64,000 nucleotides of DNA from Caballeronia glebae (GTDB lineage Bacteria; Pseudomonadota; Gammaproteobacteria; Burkholderiales; Burkholderiaceae): positions 1 through 64,000 of the forward strand of contig NZ_FCOJ02000034.1 of the NCBI RefSeq assembly GCF_001545035.1. Reading direction: 5' to 3'. This document shows, piece after piece, positions 35,247 to 43,606 of this stretch (position 1 is its first letter; every line of letters starts with the position of its first letter). Position numbers and translations under genes: made by a program. Below the pieces are notes generated by a model, which searched no databases, was not told the origin of the DNA, and worked only from the letters and a program-made list of their open reading frames with translations.

Positions 35247-36236
35247 TCATTGCCGTGTTCCCTCCGGTGGAGCGCGAATTGGTACGGTGCGCGTCAGAAT
35301 GTCGATGACGAGCATCGGGGCTCCGCAGTGCCGACAGATGAAGGTCGGTTGATCAACGACGGCCGCTTCGTGCGGTGATGAGCTGAGTTTGGGCGCAACG
35401 CCGAGCAGCGTGCGAATCTTCGCCAGGTTGGCGCGGCGCACCGGGTTGGCGAGCAGTCCATAGTGGCGAATTCGATGGAAGCCGGTAGGCAACACATGGA
35501 GCAGAAAGCGGCGCATGAATTCGCCGGGCTCGAGCGTCATGACCTTGTGGCGGGTGCGACCGTTCTCGCGGTAGTCCTTCCAACGGAAGCTCACGCCACG
35601 CTCGTCGAAGGCGAGCAAGCGCTGGTTGGAGATGGCGACGCGATGTGTATAGCGTGAGAGGTACGCGAGCACCGCTTCAGGGCCCGCGAACGGACGCTTG
35701 GCATACACGAACCATTCCGAGGCGCGCAGCGGCGCGAGCCACTGCGCGAAAGCCGCTCGGTCAGCGAGCTGCGCGTACTCGCTAAAGAACTGAAGCAGTC
35801 CACGCTGATGCGCATCAGTGAGCGCTTCAAGGAAGCGCCTGCGGAACAGGCGCGAGAGCACACGCACGGGCGAGAAGAAGCCATGCCGACAAGCGATCCA
35901 TCGTTCACCATTGGCTGACAGGCCGCCGCCCGGGACAATGCCGTGCACGTGCGGATGATGCGTGAGCGCTGAGCCCCATGTGTGCAGCACGAGCGTGGCG
36001 CCAATGTCGGCGCCTAGGTGTCTGGGGTCCGCCGCGATGGTGCGTAGCGTCTCGGCCGCGATGTCGAACAGCAGCCCGTAGATGACGCGCTTGTTATACC
36101 AGGCGATCGCACTGATCGGTGCGGGAAGCGTGAAGACGACGTGATAGTACTCGACCGGCAGCAGATCAGCCTCGCGCGCTTCGAGCCAGCGGCGTGCGGC
36201 ACTGGCCTGACACTTCGGGCAATGGCGATTCCGACA
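35247..36236 (-). pseudogene. IS91-family Y2 transposase, C-terminal major part
   Basis: About 330 codons from the second half of the N-terminal zinc finger (CRNRHCPKCQASAARRWLEA) to the end. Catalytic features of rolling-circle HUH transposases are present: HHPHVHGIVPGGG (metal-binding HUH) and YLSRYTHRVAISNQR with the active tyrosine. The frame continues upstream to 36356 into unrelated inserted DNA. The missing N-terminus is found intact 2.8 kb away at 39082-39261 in the same orientation, so the gene was split by insertion, not by simple truncation. Confidence 0.9.
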
Positions 36237-36237
36237 C

Positions 36238-36259
36238 GTAATGGAGTTCACCCCATTAC
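36238..36259. repeat. Inverted repeat at the left junction of the RIT insertion
   Basis: GTAATGG and CCATTAC arms separated by AGTTCACC. It lies between the resumed IS91 sequence (ending 36236) and the terminal repeat of the RIT element. Arm and spacer size resemble a tyrosine-recombinase core site; whether it belongs to the element or was captured is unknown. Confidence 0.6.
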
Positions 36260-36263
36260 CTGC

Positions 36264-36275
36264 CTTATGGGAAGT
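36264..36275 (+). repeat. Terminal inverted repeat, left end of RIT element
   Basis: CTTATGGGAAGT, matched by the exact complement at 39070-39081, where IS91 transposase similarity stops. Together they delimit the nested element. Confidence 0.75.
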
Positions 36276-36433
36276 TCTGTCTAACGGGGAGCGGCAGAGC
36301 CGGTTCGGCGCGAAACCTACCGGCTGTATCTGGTTTTGTATCTGACCCGTCGCCATTTAACAACCCATAAAATCGTGCTGCTCCTTTGCTATGGTGGTTT
36401 GGCCTTCCCAGGCAACCCTCATAGGAGGATGTG

Positions 36434-37681
36434 ATGCTCGACACCTACCTGGTAGCACCCAAAACCTTGAAACGCCTGCGCTCGGGACCCAGCGGAGTCT
36501 TCATCGATGACTTTGCTGACGCGCTCGAACGAGACGGATACTCTGCGACCAGTGCTATACGTTATCTGCGAGCTGCCGACCATCTCGGTCGCTTCATGCT
36601 GGCACATGGCGGTACGCTGGTTGATACTGGTCCACAAACCCCGGAAAACTTCTTTCGTCATCTACCAACTTGTACTTGCCCGGAAGTAAAAGGTGGCAGG
36701 ACCGGCCACCACGTCTATTTCGGCGCCAAACGCTTTCGGGAATACCTGATCGAGATCGGCGTCTGCCAAGGCGACAAGCCCTCGATTGCAGAAATTCGAG
36801 AGCCGGCAATCGTGGATGATTTCCGGCGATGGTTGCGAAAGCACCGGGGTGCGAAGGAGCCAACCATTCGGCTCTACTGTCGTGATGCCGCAGTGATCCT
36901 GAAAGTGCTCGGCGATGACACCAGCCAGTGGGATCCGAAGCAAATACGCACGTTTCTGCTAAACAGTGCTTGCAGTTGTGGTGCCAGTACAGCTGAAAAG
37001 CGGGTCACCAGCGCGCGCGCCTTCTTACGCTACCTCGGTGTTCACGATCTGTGTCGGCCGGGTCTCGATCAGGCGGTTCCGTCGTTGGCGCATTGGCGCC
37101 TGGCGTCACTGCCAAGGTGTCTGAGCGCTGACGAAGTTGACCGCCTGATCGCCGCATGCGATGACGATTCACGCAGGCGTCTTCGCGACCGTGCGATCGT
37201 CCTCCTGCTTGTGCGACTTGGGGTTCGTGCTGGTGACCTGGCGAACCTTCGCTTCAGCGATATAGAGTGGAACTCCGGAACGCTACGTGTCTTGGGAAAG
37301 GGGCGCTATGAAGTTCGCCTTCCGCTGCCGCAGGATGCAGGCGAGGCACTTCTGCGGTATCTCGAATCGCGACCTCAGCTTGCCGGCAGCGACCATGTCT
37401 TTGTTAGAAACATCGCACCCGTCAAGCCGTACATCTCAGGCGATGGCATATCTTCGGTAGTGAAGCGCGCACTAAAACGGGCCGGGGTGAGCTCGCCCGC
37501 CAAAGGCGCACATCTGCTGCGCCACACGGCGGCGACTGAGATGTTGCGCCACGGGCTTCCTCTCGAGCAGATTGGTCTGATCCTGAGGCATCGCGGCATT
37601 GATACCACGGCGTATTACGCCAAGGTCGACGTAGCGCTGCTCAGCCAAATCGCTCAGCCATGGCCGGAGGTGGCGAAATGA
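36434..37681 (+). CDS. Tyrosine recombinase, first gene of RIT element (RitA-like)
   Basis: 415 residues from ATG 36434, with AGGAGG at 36423-36428. An N-terminal SAM-like core-binding region (~20-220) precedes the catalytic domain. All active-site residues are present: Arg265 (GVRAGDLANL), Lys289 (LGKGRYEVRLPLP), His360 and Arg363 (HLLRHTAATEML), His386 (LRHRGID) and nucleophile Tyr395 (TTAYYAKVD). A cysteine cluster (HLPTCTCPEV, SACSCG) may bind metal. Its TGA overlaps the next ATG (ATGA). It should catalyse DNA strand exchange for movement of the element, together with its partner recombinases. Confidence 0.9.
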   Translation: MLDTYLVAPKTLKRLRSGPSGVFIDDFADALERDGYSATSAIRYLRAADHLGRFMLAHGGTLVDTGPQTPENFFRHLPTCTCPEVKGGRTGHHVYFGAKRFREYLIEIGVCQGDKPSIAEIREPAIVDDFRRWLRKHRGAKEPTIRLYCRDAAVILKVLGDDTSQWDPKQIRTFLLNSACSCGASTAEKRVTSARAFLRYLGVHDLCRPGLDQAVPSLAHWRLASLPRCLSADEVDRLIAACDDDSRRRLRDRAIVLLLVRLGVRAGDLANLRFSDIEWNSGTLRVLGKGRYEVRLPLPQDAGEALLRYLESRPQLAGSDHVFVRNIAPVKPYISGDGISSVVKRALKRAGVSSPAKGAHLLRHTAATEMLRHGLPLEQIGLILRHRGIDTTAYYAKVDVALLSQIAQPWPEVAK

Positions 37682-39000
37682 TGCCGGCCGTGGAGTCCTA
37701 TCTTGCCGCGCGGCGTGCCGCTGGATTCAAACTGCTTAGCGCAGACTACCTGTTGCGCAGTTTCGCGTGCTTTGCTGTCAAACGCGGTGAAATGCACGTT
37801 TGCGCGCAGACAGCAATCGACTGGGCCGGCGAGGCGGCGTCGGTGGCCCAGCGCGACGCAAGGCTAAAGACCGTCTGTCGGTTCGCCCGGTATGTGCGTA
37901 TGGAAGATCAGGACCATGAACTACCACCCGCCCGGCACTTTAGTTACCGAAAGACGCGTCGCGTTCCGTTCATCTACACGTGCGCCGATATCGAGCGCTT
38001 GATCAACACAGCCTTGCAATCGGGCCCTCGCGGCACGTTGCAACCACAAACGTATGCGACATTAATTGCCCTGCTGGTAGCCACGGGCATCCGGATCTCG
38101 GAGGCCCTGAACCTGCGCCTTGCCGACATGACTTCCGAAGGACTGCTCATTCGAAAGAGTAAATTCCAGAAGACCCGTATGGTTCCACTGCACGAGACAG
38201 CGGTGGCGGGTATGCAGAGGTATTTAGCACTGCGGCGACAAGCCTGCTCGGGTGACGACCATGTGTTCGTTGATAACGACGGACACGCGCTCAGATACAC
38301 GGTTACTTATTGGATGTTCCAGAAGCTGCTGAAGTTCGCCGGCATCGGCATCACTCACAACGGCCACCGAGCCCGCTTGCATGAGCTCAGACACACGTTC
38401 GCCGTCAGGGCACTGGAGGCAAGCCCGGAAGGCCGAGACTGGGTTGGGCGCCACATGTTGGCCCTTGCGACCTACGGCGGCCTGCGTGTATCGGAGCTGA
38501 CGGGATTGCAAATCGCCGATGTTGTACTCTCGTCGATGAGCATCCGTGTTCACGGCAAAGGTCGGCGGGAGCGCGCGTTGCCCCTGTGGAAGACGACCGC
38601 TAACGCGTTGCGTGCCTGGATGGTGGTACGGGGAACTGTCGCAGTACCGGAACTGTTCGTTAATGCACGGGGCGAAGCGATGAGCCGTTGGGGTTTCGCG
38701 TATGTCCTTAAATGCCACACAGCAATGGCCAGTCATAAGTGCCCCTCGCTGTCGAAAAAGCAGGTATCACCGCACGTCCTGAGACATACCTGTGCAATGA
38801 TAGTACTACGAAGCACACAAGATATCAGAAAGGTGTCCCTGTGGCTCGGGCATAGCGATCTGGCGACCACTGAAATCTACACTCGCGCAGATCCAACTGA
38901 GAAGCTCGAAGCCCTCAACGCGATCGTCCCGCTGCATTTGCGCAGGGGTTCGTTCCGGCCGTCCGATAAGGTAATCGCCATGCTCAGGGCCAAGCTTTAA
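37678..39000 (+). CDS. Fused tyrosine recombinase (RitB front joined to RitC catalytic end)
   Basis: 440 residues from ATG 37678 (GGAGGTGG upstream). Residues 1-248 are a recombinase with its core-binding domain, Arg139 (GIRISEALNLR) and His235-x-x-Arg238 (LHELRHTFAVRAL), but no following His/Tyr. At about 248-262 the sequence switches to the middle of another recombinase (GRDWVGRHMLALATYGGLRV), which then supplies Arg270, Lys294, His366, Arg369, His392 and Tyr401 (TTEIYTRAD). It is longer than a normal recombinase (~320-340) and has two partial catalytic domains. Created by an in-frame deletion between neighbouring genes; activity uncertain. Confidence 0.85.
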   Translation: MMPAVESYLAARRAAGFKLLSADYLLRSFACFAVKRGEMHVCAQTAIDWAGEAASVAQRDARLKTVCRFARYVRMEDQDHELPPARHFSYRKTRRVPFIYTCADIERLINTALQSGPRGTLQPQTYATLIALLVATGIRISEALNLRLADMTSEGLLIRKSKFQKTRMVPLHETAVAGMQRYLALRRQACSGDDHVFVDNDGHALRYTVTYWMFQKLLKFAGIGITHNGHRARLHELRHTFAVRALEASPEGRDWVGRHMLALATYGGLRVSELTGLQIADVVLSSMSIRVHGKGRRERALPLWKTTANALRAWMVVRGTVAVPELFVNARGEAMSRWGFAYVLKCHTAMASHKCPSLSKKQVSPHVLRHTCAMIVLRSTQDIRKVSLWLGHSDLATTEIYTRADPTEKLEALNAIVPLHLRRGSFRPSDKVIAMLRAKL

Positions 39001-39069
39001 TGGAGAGATGAACGGGCGCGGAGTTCGCTCCGTGCTCGCTCAGGGGGTGCATTCTCCCCATAGGAAAAC

Positions 39070-39081
39070 ACTTCCCATAAG
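39070..39081 (-). repeat. Terminal inverted repeat, right end of RIT element
   Basis: ACTTCCCATAAG on the plus strand, the exact inverse of 36264-36275. The next bases (CATGAGTTATAGGC) belong to the IS91 transposase. Confidence 0.75.
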
Positions 39082-39261
39082 ACATGAGTTATAGGCGATC
39101 TCGGTTCGTGCACAGCCCGAACAGCGCAACACATGCCCACCCAGCGCCGCGCTGCGGCACTGTTCGATGGCCGACATCACCTTCAACTGCCCCAGGCTCA
39201 GTGCTACCGTGCGTCGCCACGTGGCCCCGCAGGCGCGGAAGATGTCCGCGACCTCCACCAT
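39082..39261 (-). pseudogene. IS91-family Y2 transposase, N-terminal fragment
   Basis: From ATG 39261 the frame gives VEVADIFRACGATWR, LSLGQLKVMSAIEQCRSAAL and GGHVLRCSGCARTEIAYNSC, the N-terminal helix and first half of the zinc finger of IS91-type transposases. It then runs into the RIT end. It joins perfectly with the part at 35247-36236. Confidence 0.9.
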
Positions 39262-39281
39262 CGGGTCTGACCGCGCGTATG

Positions 39282-40156
39282 TTACTCGGTACGCAGGCGC
39301 TCCAGCGGGCTGACGACTTCGTGCAGCAAATCGGTGGCGACCTGGGCGTAAAGCGCTGTCGTTTCAAGCTTCTTATGGCCAAGCAGCACTTGAATCACAC
39401 GGATATCTACCTTCTGTTCGAGCAGGTGCGTGGCAAAACTGTGGCGCAGCGTATGCTCGATACGCGCTTGTCGATTTGTGCAGCTTCGGCCGCAGCGCGA
39501 ATCGCGCGATTCAGTTGCCGTGGAGTCAGCGGGTCGACCGGATCGAGTCCCGGGAATAACCAGCCGCCATCGGGCATCTTGCCTTGGGCGCGCGCCACGC
39601 GCCACCAGACTCGCAAGCGCTCGAGCAGCACCGGTGAGAGCATCGCGTAGCGATCCTTACGGCCCTTGCCCTGTTCGACGCGCAGCGTCATGCGCTGGCT
39701 ATCGATGTCGCCCACTTTGAGCGCGACCACTTCGCCGGCACGCAACCCTGTGCCGTAAGCCAGCGACAACGCCGTCTGATGCTTTAAATTTCCGGTTGCC
39801 GCGATCAGTCGCCGGACCTCGTCGGGGCTAAGAATAACCGGCAGTATGCGCGGCACACGCACTGGCTGCATTCGAGCCATCAGCTCTGGTTTCTGAAGCG
39901 TGATCTCGAAGAAAAACTTCAACCCAGTGATCGCGGCATTGAGGGAGACGGGCGATGTTCCGCGATCGACCAAATACAACTGGTAGTTTCGCAGGTCTTC
40001 GACAGTCGCCGTGTCAGGCGAGCGCTTAAGATATCGGGCGAACTCACGCACAATGCGCAAGTAGCCCGCTTGAGTATTGGGAGAAAGCTGGCGCATGCGC
40101 ATGTCGTCCGTCATGCGCTGACGCAGCGGGCTGACGCCCGGTTGAGTGGAGGTCAT
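39282..40156 (-). pseudogene. IS91-associated tyrosine recombinase, frameshifted
   Basis: From ATG 40156 a XerD/IntI-like recombinase reads MRQLSPNTQAGYLRIVREFA, then Arg in YGTGLRAGEVVALKVGDID and Lys in EQGKGRKDRYAML, up to AAQIDKR. Near 39460 the frame shifts by one base, and the remaining catalytic end (EHTLRHSFATHLLEQ, VIQVLLGHKKLETTALYAQV with Tyr) is in a different frame ending at 39282. A single indel explains it. It lies directly upstream of, and in the same orientation as, the split Y2 transposase. Confidence 0.85.
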
Positions 40157-40410
40157 GATGCGGCTCCGTTGAGGAACGAGGCGGATTGCCCCGATCATCA
40201 ACATACGGAATCGCGCTGCTCCCCTCTCAAAGCCCGCCAAGTCGGGCCGTAGCCCCTACCGCGCGAGCGGTTTCGTTCATCGGATGTTAATCGTCACGCA
40301 CGCAACCGCTAACGACGGCTGGTTCCCGGTGCACATCGAGATCGGGTGGACGTCGCCTGAAGCGCTCGTACGCCGCAGCGGCCCGTACAGGTCGCCGTGC
40401 CGCGACACGC

Positions 40411-41055
40411 CTATTCGTCGTCGCGAATCACACTGGCGCCTTGCCGACGAAACACCGGCAATCGCCAGCCGAAACGAAGCGAGGCGAGCCGAATGGCGAC
40501 GCACAGGAACGTGGCCAGCCATGGCGTCCACCATTGCGTCCAGTGCGCGTAGGAGAATAAAACCTGCGCACTCGCGCCGACAAGCGCGGCCGATGCATAG
40601 ATTTCGCGATCCAGGATGGCCGGCAGACGAGAAAGCGCAATGTCACGCATGACGCCGCCACCGACCGCGCTCACGATCCCCAGCAAAATAGCGAGCTCCG
40701 CGTTATGCCCAAAGCTCAGGGTCTTTTGCGCACCGGCCACCGCGAACAGGCCGAGCCCGATCGCATCGAAGAAAAGGACGGGCTGTCGCAGACGGCGCAC
40801 GGGAGCGTACGCGAGAATCGCGATCACGGACGCGAGCAGCGCAGCCGCCAGATAACGCCAGTTCGAAAGCCCCGCAGGCGGAATCGCGCCGATGCAGACA
40901 TCGCGCACGATTCCGCCACCGCACGCCACCATGAAGGCGACGGAGACGATGCCGAACAGGTCGAGTCGCCTTTGCCGCGCGGCGACGGCTCCGCTGATGG
41001 CGAATGCGAATGTCCCGATCAGATCGAGCGCGAGATAGGCGGCGTGCGAATTCAC
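40411..41055 (-). CDS. TRIC-type cation channel family membrane protein (formerly UPF0126)
   Basis: 214 residues from a GTG at 41055 that overlaps the M20 gene stop (GTGA); the longer frame to 41259 is shadow. Seven hydrophobic helices arranged as an internal repeat, each with the conserved glycine-rich motif: MVACGGGIVRDVCIG (first) and SAVGGGVMRDIALSRLPAIL (second). Bacterial members form trimeric cation channels in the inner membrane. Translational coupling to an aminoacylase/amidohydrolase is unusual and not obviously functional. Confidence 0.88.
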   Translation of the reverse strand: MNSHAAYLALDLIGTFAFAISGAVAARQRRLDLFGIVSVAFMVACGGGIVRDVCIGAIPPAGLSNWRYLAAALLASVIAILAYAPVRRLRQPVLFFDAIGLGLFAVAGAQKTLSFGHNAELAILLGIVSAVGGGVMRDIALSRLPAILDREIYASAALVGASAQVLFSYAHWTQWWTPWLATFLCVAIRLASLRFGWRLPVFRRQGASVIRDDE

Positions 41056-42320
41056 GCCGATACGTCTCCCTTGCTCAGCCACGCTCCCGCCGCGCATAGC
41101 ATTGCCTCCAGGCCCGTACGCAGCGTCCCGTCGAGCACCGGAGCGAACTTCGGCGAATGGTTGCTTGGAATCTCGTTGAGCTTTTTCTCTTCCACCGCCT
41201 TCTGGAACAAGTCTGGATCCGTCCCCCCAATGAACCAGAATGCATAGGGCACGCCCCATTCGCGTCCGAACACGCTGAAGTCCTCGCTTGCCGCGGCCGG
41301 CGGAGTTTCGTAGGCACGCTCGCCAAAGTGTGTTTCGAAAGCTTTGCGCACGCGCTCGCTCGTCTGGGCGTCGTTTATCGTCAGCGGGTAGCTCGAAAGC
41401 GTCGTGAACTCAGGCTCGCGTGGCGCATTGGAGGCTGTGCATTCCGCACAGCAAATGCGGCGAATTGCGCCGAGCATGTACTCACGCACGTCTTCGTCGA
41501 AAGTGCGCATGTTTAGCTTGAGCGTCGCGTCGTCGGGAATGATGTTTTCTTTCGTGCCCGCTTGCAATGCGCCAATGGTCAGGACAGCGCTGTCGCGCGG
41601 TGAGATTTCACGTGAGACGATAGTCTGCAGACGCAGCGTCGTTGAAGCCGCCATGATGACCGGGTCGATGGAAGTTTGTGGCTGTGAACCGTGCGAGCCG
41701 CGACCGAAGAGCTTGACCTTGAGACTGTCGCCTGCAGAGAGAATCGTGCCGCTTCGATACCCCACGGTGCCAGCAGCGCCCACCATCACGTGCTGCCCGA
41801 ATATCACGTCGGGTTTCGGAAAACGCGTCGTCATGCCGTCGTCGATCATGCTGCGCGCGCCACGCGCCACTTCCTCGCCGGGCTGAAAGACCGCCATCAG
41901 CGTACCGCGCCAGCCATCACGATGCTCGGCCATCAGACGCGCGATACCCAAGAGCCACGTCACGTGCATGTCGTGTCCGCACGAATGCGCGACACCTCCC
42001 TCGACGCCCTCCTCATCTTTGGCTCTCACGGTGCTCGCGTACGGCAACCCCGTGGCTTCGGCCATCGGCAGCGCGTCCATGTCCGCGCGCAGCATCACGA
42101 TTGGCCCGTCACCGTTGCGCAGAACGGCCACGACGCCCGTCACGCCGACTTCGCGCGTGACTTCGTAGCCGAGCTTTTCTGCGTAATTCGCAACGATTTC
42201 CGCAGTACGGACTTCCTGCATCGACAATTCCGGATGCTGATGCAGATCCTTGTAGATCGCCTCGAGTTCGGGTAGCAGCGAGTCGATGGACGATGCCATC
42301 CCCTTGATCAGTGTCGACAT
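41052..42320 (-). CDS. M20 family metallo-amidohydrolase (aminoacylase/hippurate hydrolase type)
   Basis: 422 residues from ATG 42320, with GGAGGTCGTCG upstream. M20D features: DLHQHPELSMQE, metal ligands in VMLRADMDALPMAEATGLPY, HSCGHDMHVTWLLG, PGEEVARGARSMIDDG with the catalytic Glu, FGQHVMV, then NHSPKFAPVLDGTLRTG near the end. The lid domain contains GSHGSQPQTSIDP. It hydrolyses an N-acyl amino acid or similar amide in the cytoplasm; exact substrate not determinable. It shares an operon with the TRIC-like gene. Confidence 0.92.
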   Translation of the reverse strand: MSTLIKGMASSIDSLLPELEAIYKDLHQHPELSMQEVRTAEIVANYAEKLGYEVTREVGVTGVVAVLRNGDGPIVMLRADMDALPMAEATGLPYASTVRAKDEEGVEGGVAHSCGHDMHVTWLLGIARLMAEHRDGWRGTLMAVFQPGEEVARGARSMIDDGMTTRFPKPDVIFGQHVMVGAAGTVGYRSGTILSAGDSLKVKLFGRGSHGSQPQTSIDPVIMAASTTLRLQTIVSREISPRDSAVLTIGALQAGTKENIIPDDATLKLNMRTFDEDVREYMLGAIRRICCAECTASNAPREPEFTTLSSYPLTINDAQTSERVRKAFETHFGERAYETPPAAASEDFSVFGREWGVPYAFWFIGGTDPDLFQKAVEEKKLNEIPSNHSPKFAPVLDGTLRTGLEAMLCAAGAWLSKGDVSA

Positions 42321-42678
42321 CGACGACCTCCGTAATGACTATGGCGCGCGCCGCGGCGGCCGCGGCAGCATCCCCTCCTGACAAGTGGCATCCCGCGAGC
42401 CATCAATCTGCCTACAGCGGCAAGACGGTAGAAGGGCACAAAGGAACCGTAGTCTCTGTAGCGGAAAACCGGCAAGGATTTGTTAGCGAAGAAATGCGCG
42501 ATACTGGCCCTCAGTGCCCGAGGGGCTCCGACTCGGAGCGGCGTCCCCGAGAAACCTCGACGGGCCACCCGGCGTCAAGATTGCGGGGCGTTCAGGATTT
42601 GACCGCCACGTGACCTGCTCATGCCTCGCCGCGCCGTCGGCCAACCGTACCCCGCCTCACCCCTGCCGCTCATCGCAC
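42321..42678. other. Intergenic, GC-rich palindrome, no gene
   Basis: Contains the M20 gene leader and CCGCGGCGGCCGCGG at 42351-42365. Otherwise no supported frame; the far end is downstream of the porin fragment. Confidence 0.5.
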
Positions 42679-43160
42679 TTAGAACTTGTGGCGAATCGCG
42701 AAGCGCAGCGCTGCCTGTCGATCGGTGCTGGAAGGTGTGATCTGACTGATCGACGCCACCGCCGGATTTCCGGTCGAATCGGTCCCGTTCGCCTTTTGAT
42801 AGACGCCCACCATATAAATGTCCGTGCGCTTGGAGAGGAAGTAATCGACGCCCAGCGCGCCCTGGTGATACCTTGCACTGCTCGCCCCGTCCACTCCGCT
42901 GCTCTTGGTAAAGACGTATGCGGCGCCAAGCAGCAGCGCGGGAGTCAGTTGATATCTGAAGTTGACTTCGGCGTTGTTCAACGTGGCGGTTCCGGCGATG
43001 CCTGTTAAAGGCGCGGGGCCCGAGGTCGTGTCACCGAGCCCCTTGAATTTCGTGTTGGAGTAGGTCGCGCCGATCGTCGCCGCACCGAAGGTGTACGAAG
43101 CACCCGCACCGATCACCTGCAACGTGTGCGCCGAAGCATATCCCACGCCTTCGATGCCGG
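42679..43160 (-). pseudogene. Gram-negative porin, C-terminal fragment
   Basis: About 155 codons of a Burkholderia-type trimeric porin: TLQVIGAGASYTFGAATIGA, VNFRYQLTPALLLGAAYVFT, YHQGALGVDYFLSKRTDIYM and the terminal strand ALRFAIRHKF ending in Phe. The N-terminal two-thirds, including the signal peptide and constriction loop, are missing. At about 43160 the sequence switches to a hydratase gene fragment on the other strand. It has no own start and cannot be exported. Confidence 0.85.
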
Positions 43161-43164
43161 TCCA

Positions 43165-43606
43165 ATGGCGACAGCGCATTACCCCCGACAGCATCATGCT
43201 GTTCCGGTACTCCGCTCTGACGTTCAATGGTCATCGGATCCACTACGACCAGCAGTATGCACATGACGTGGAGGGTTACAAGAACCTCGTGGTACACGGA
43301 CCTTTGACGGCAACTTTACTGCAAGATTTTGCACAAGACTGCCTGCCGGATTCAAGGCTTGCAAAATTCGAATTCAAGGGTGTGAGCCCCCTTTTTTGCA
43401 ACGAGACGCTGGAACTTCAGGCCCAAATGGATGAGGACGACCCTGACCGTTTGAACATGCGCGTACTGAATCAAAGCGGCGTGCTCGCGATGACTGCCAT
43501 CGCGCATCTGGATGCGGATACGACGCACAAAGCAATGTACTCGCGGCCCCGATCCACGAAAGGGCCGTCGCCTCGGTACGATCCAAAGGATGGAGCAAGG
43601 CAATGA
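43165..43606 (+). pseudogene. MaoC-type mesaconyl/itaconyl-CoA hydratase, C-terminal fragment
   Basis: The frame reads RITPDSIMLFRYSALTFNGH, RIHYDQQYAHDVEGYKNLVV, HGPLTATLL and FKGVSPLFCNETLELQ, typical of the C-terminal hot-dog domain of FAS1-like/MaoC hydratases acting on mesaconyl-CoA or itaconyl-CoA. The N-terminal hot-dog domain is missing, and the open frame extends upstream only into porin antisense. Its stop overlaps the aldehyde dehydrogenase start (ATGA), so it was once the first part of that operon. Confidence 0.8.

Larger units (their letters stand above)
36264..39081 (+). mobile_element. Recombinase-in-trio (RIT) element, reduced to two genes by a B-C fusion
   Basis: A 2.8-kb insert with 12-bp perfect terminal inverted repeats carries overlapping tyrosine recombinase genes and nothing else, the hallmark of RIT elements, which normally have three. 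Here the second gene contains the front of one recombinase joined in frame to the back of another. It interrupts the IS91 transposase. At the right end the host codons stop at TGT, and the same TGT precedes the host sequence at the left end. Confidence 0.8.
35247..40156 (-). mobile_element. IS91-family element with associated tyrosine recombinase, interrupted by a RIT element
   Basis: The minus strand reads, in order, a tyrosine recombinase (40156-39282, frameshifted), then the Y2 transposase N-terminus (39261-39082), an inserted 2.8-kb RIT element (39081-36264), and the rest of the transposase (36236-35247). The recombinase-plus-Y2-transposase pair is the layout of several IS91-family members. 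Removing the insert restores the transposase zinc-finger sequence YNSC-RNRHCPKCQ. With both genes disrupted it should be immobile. Confidence 0.85.
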
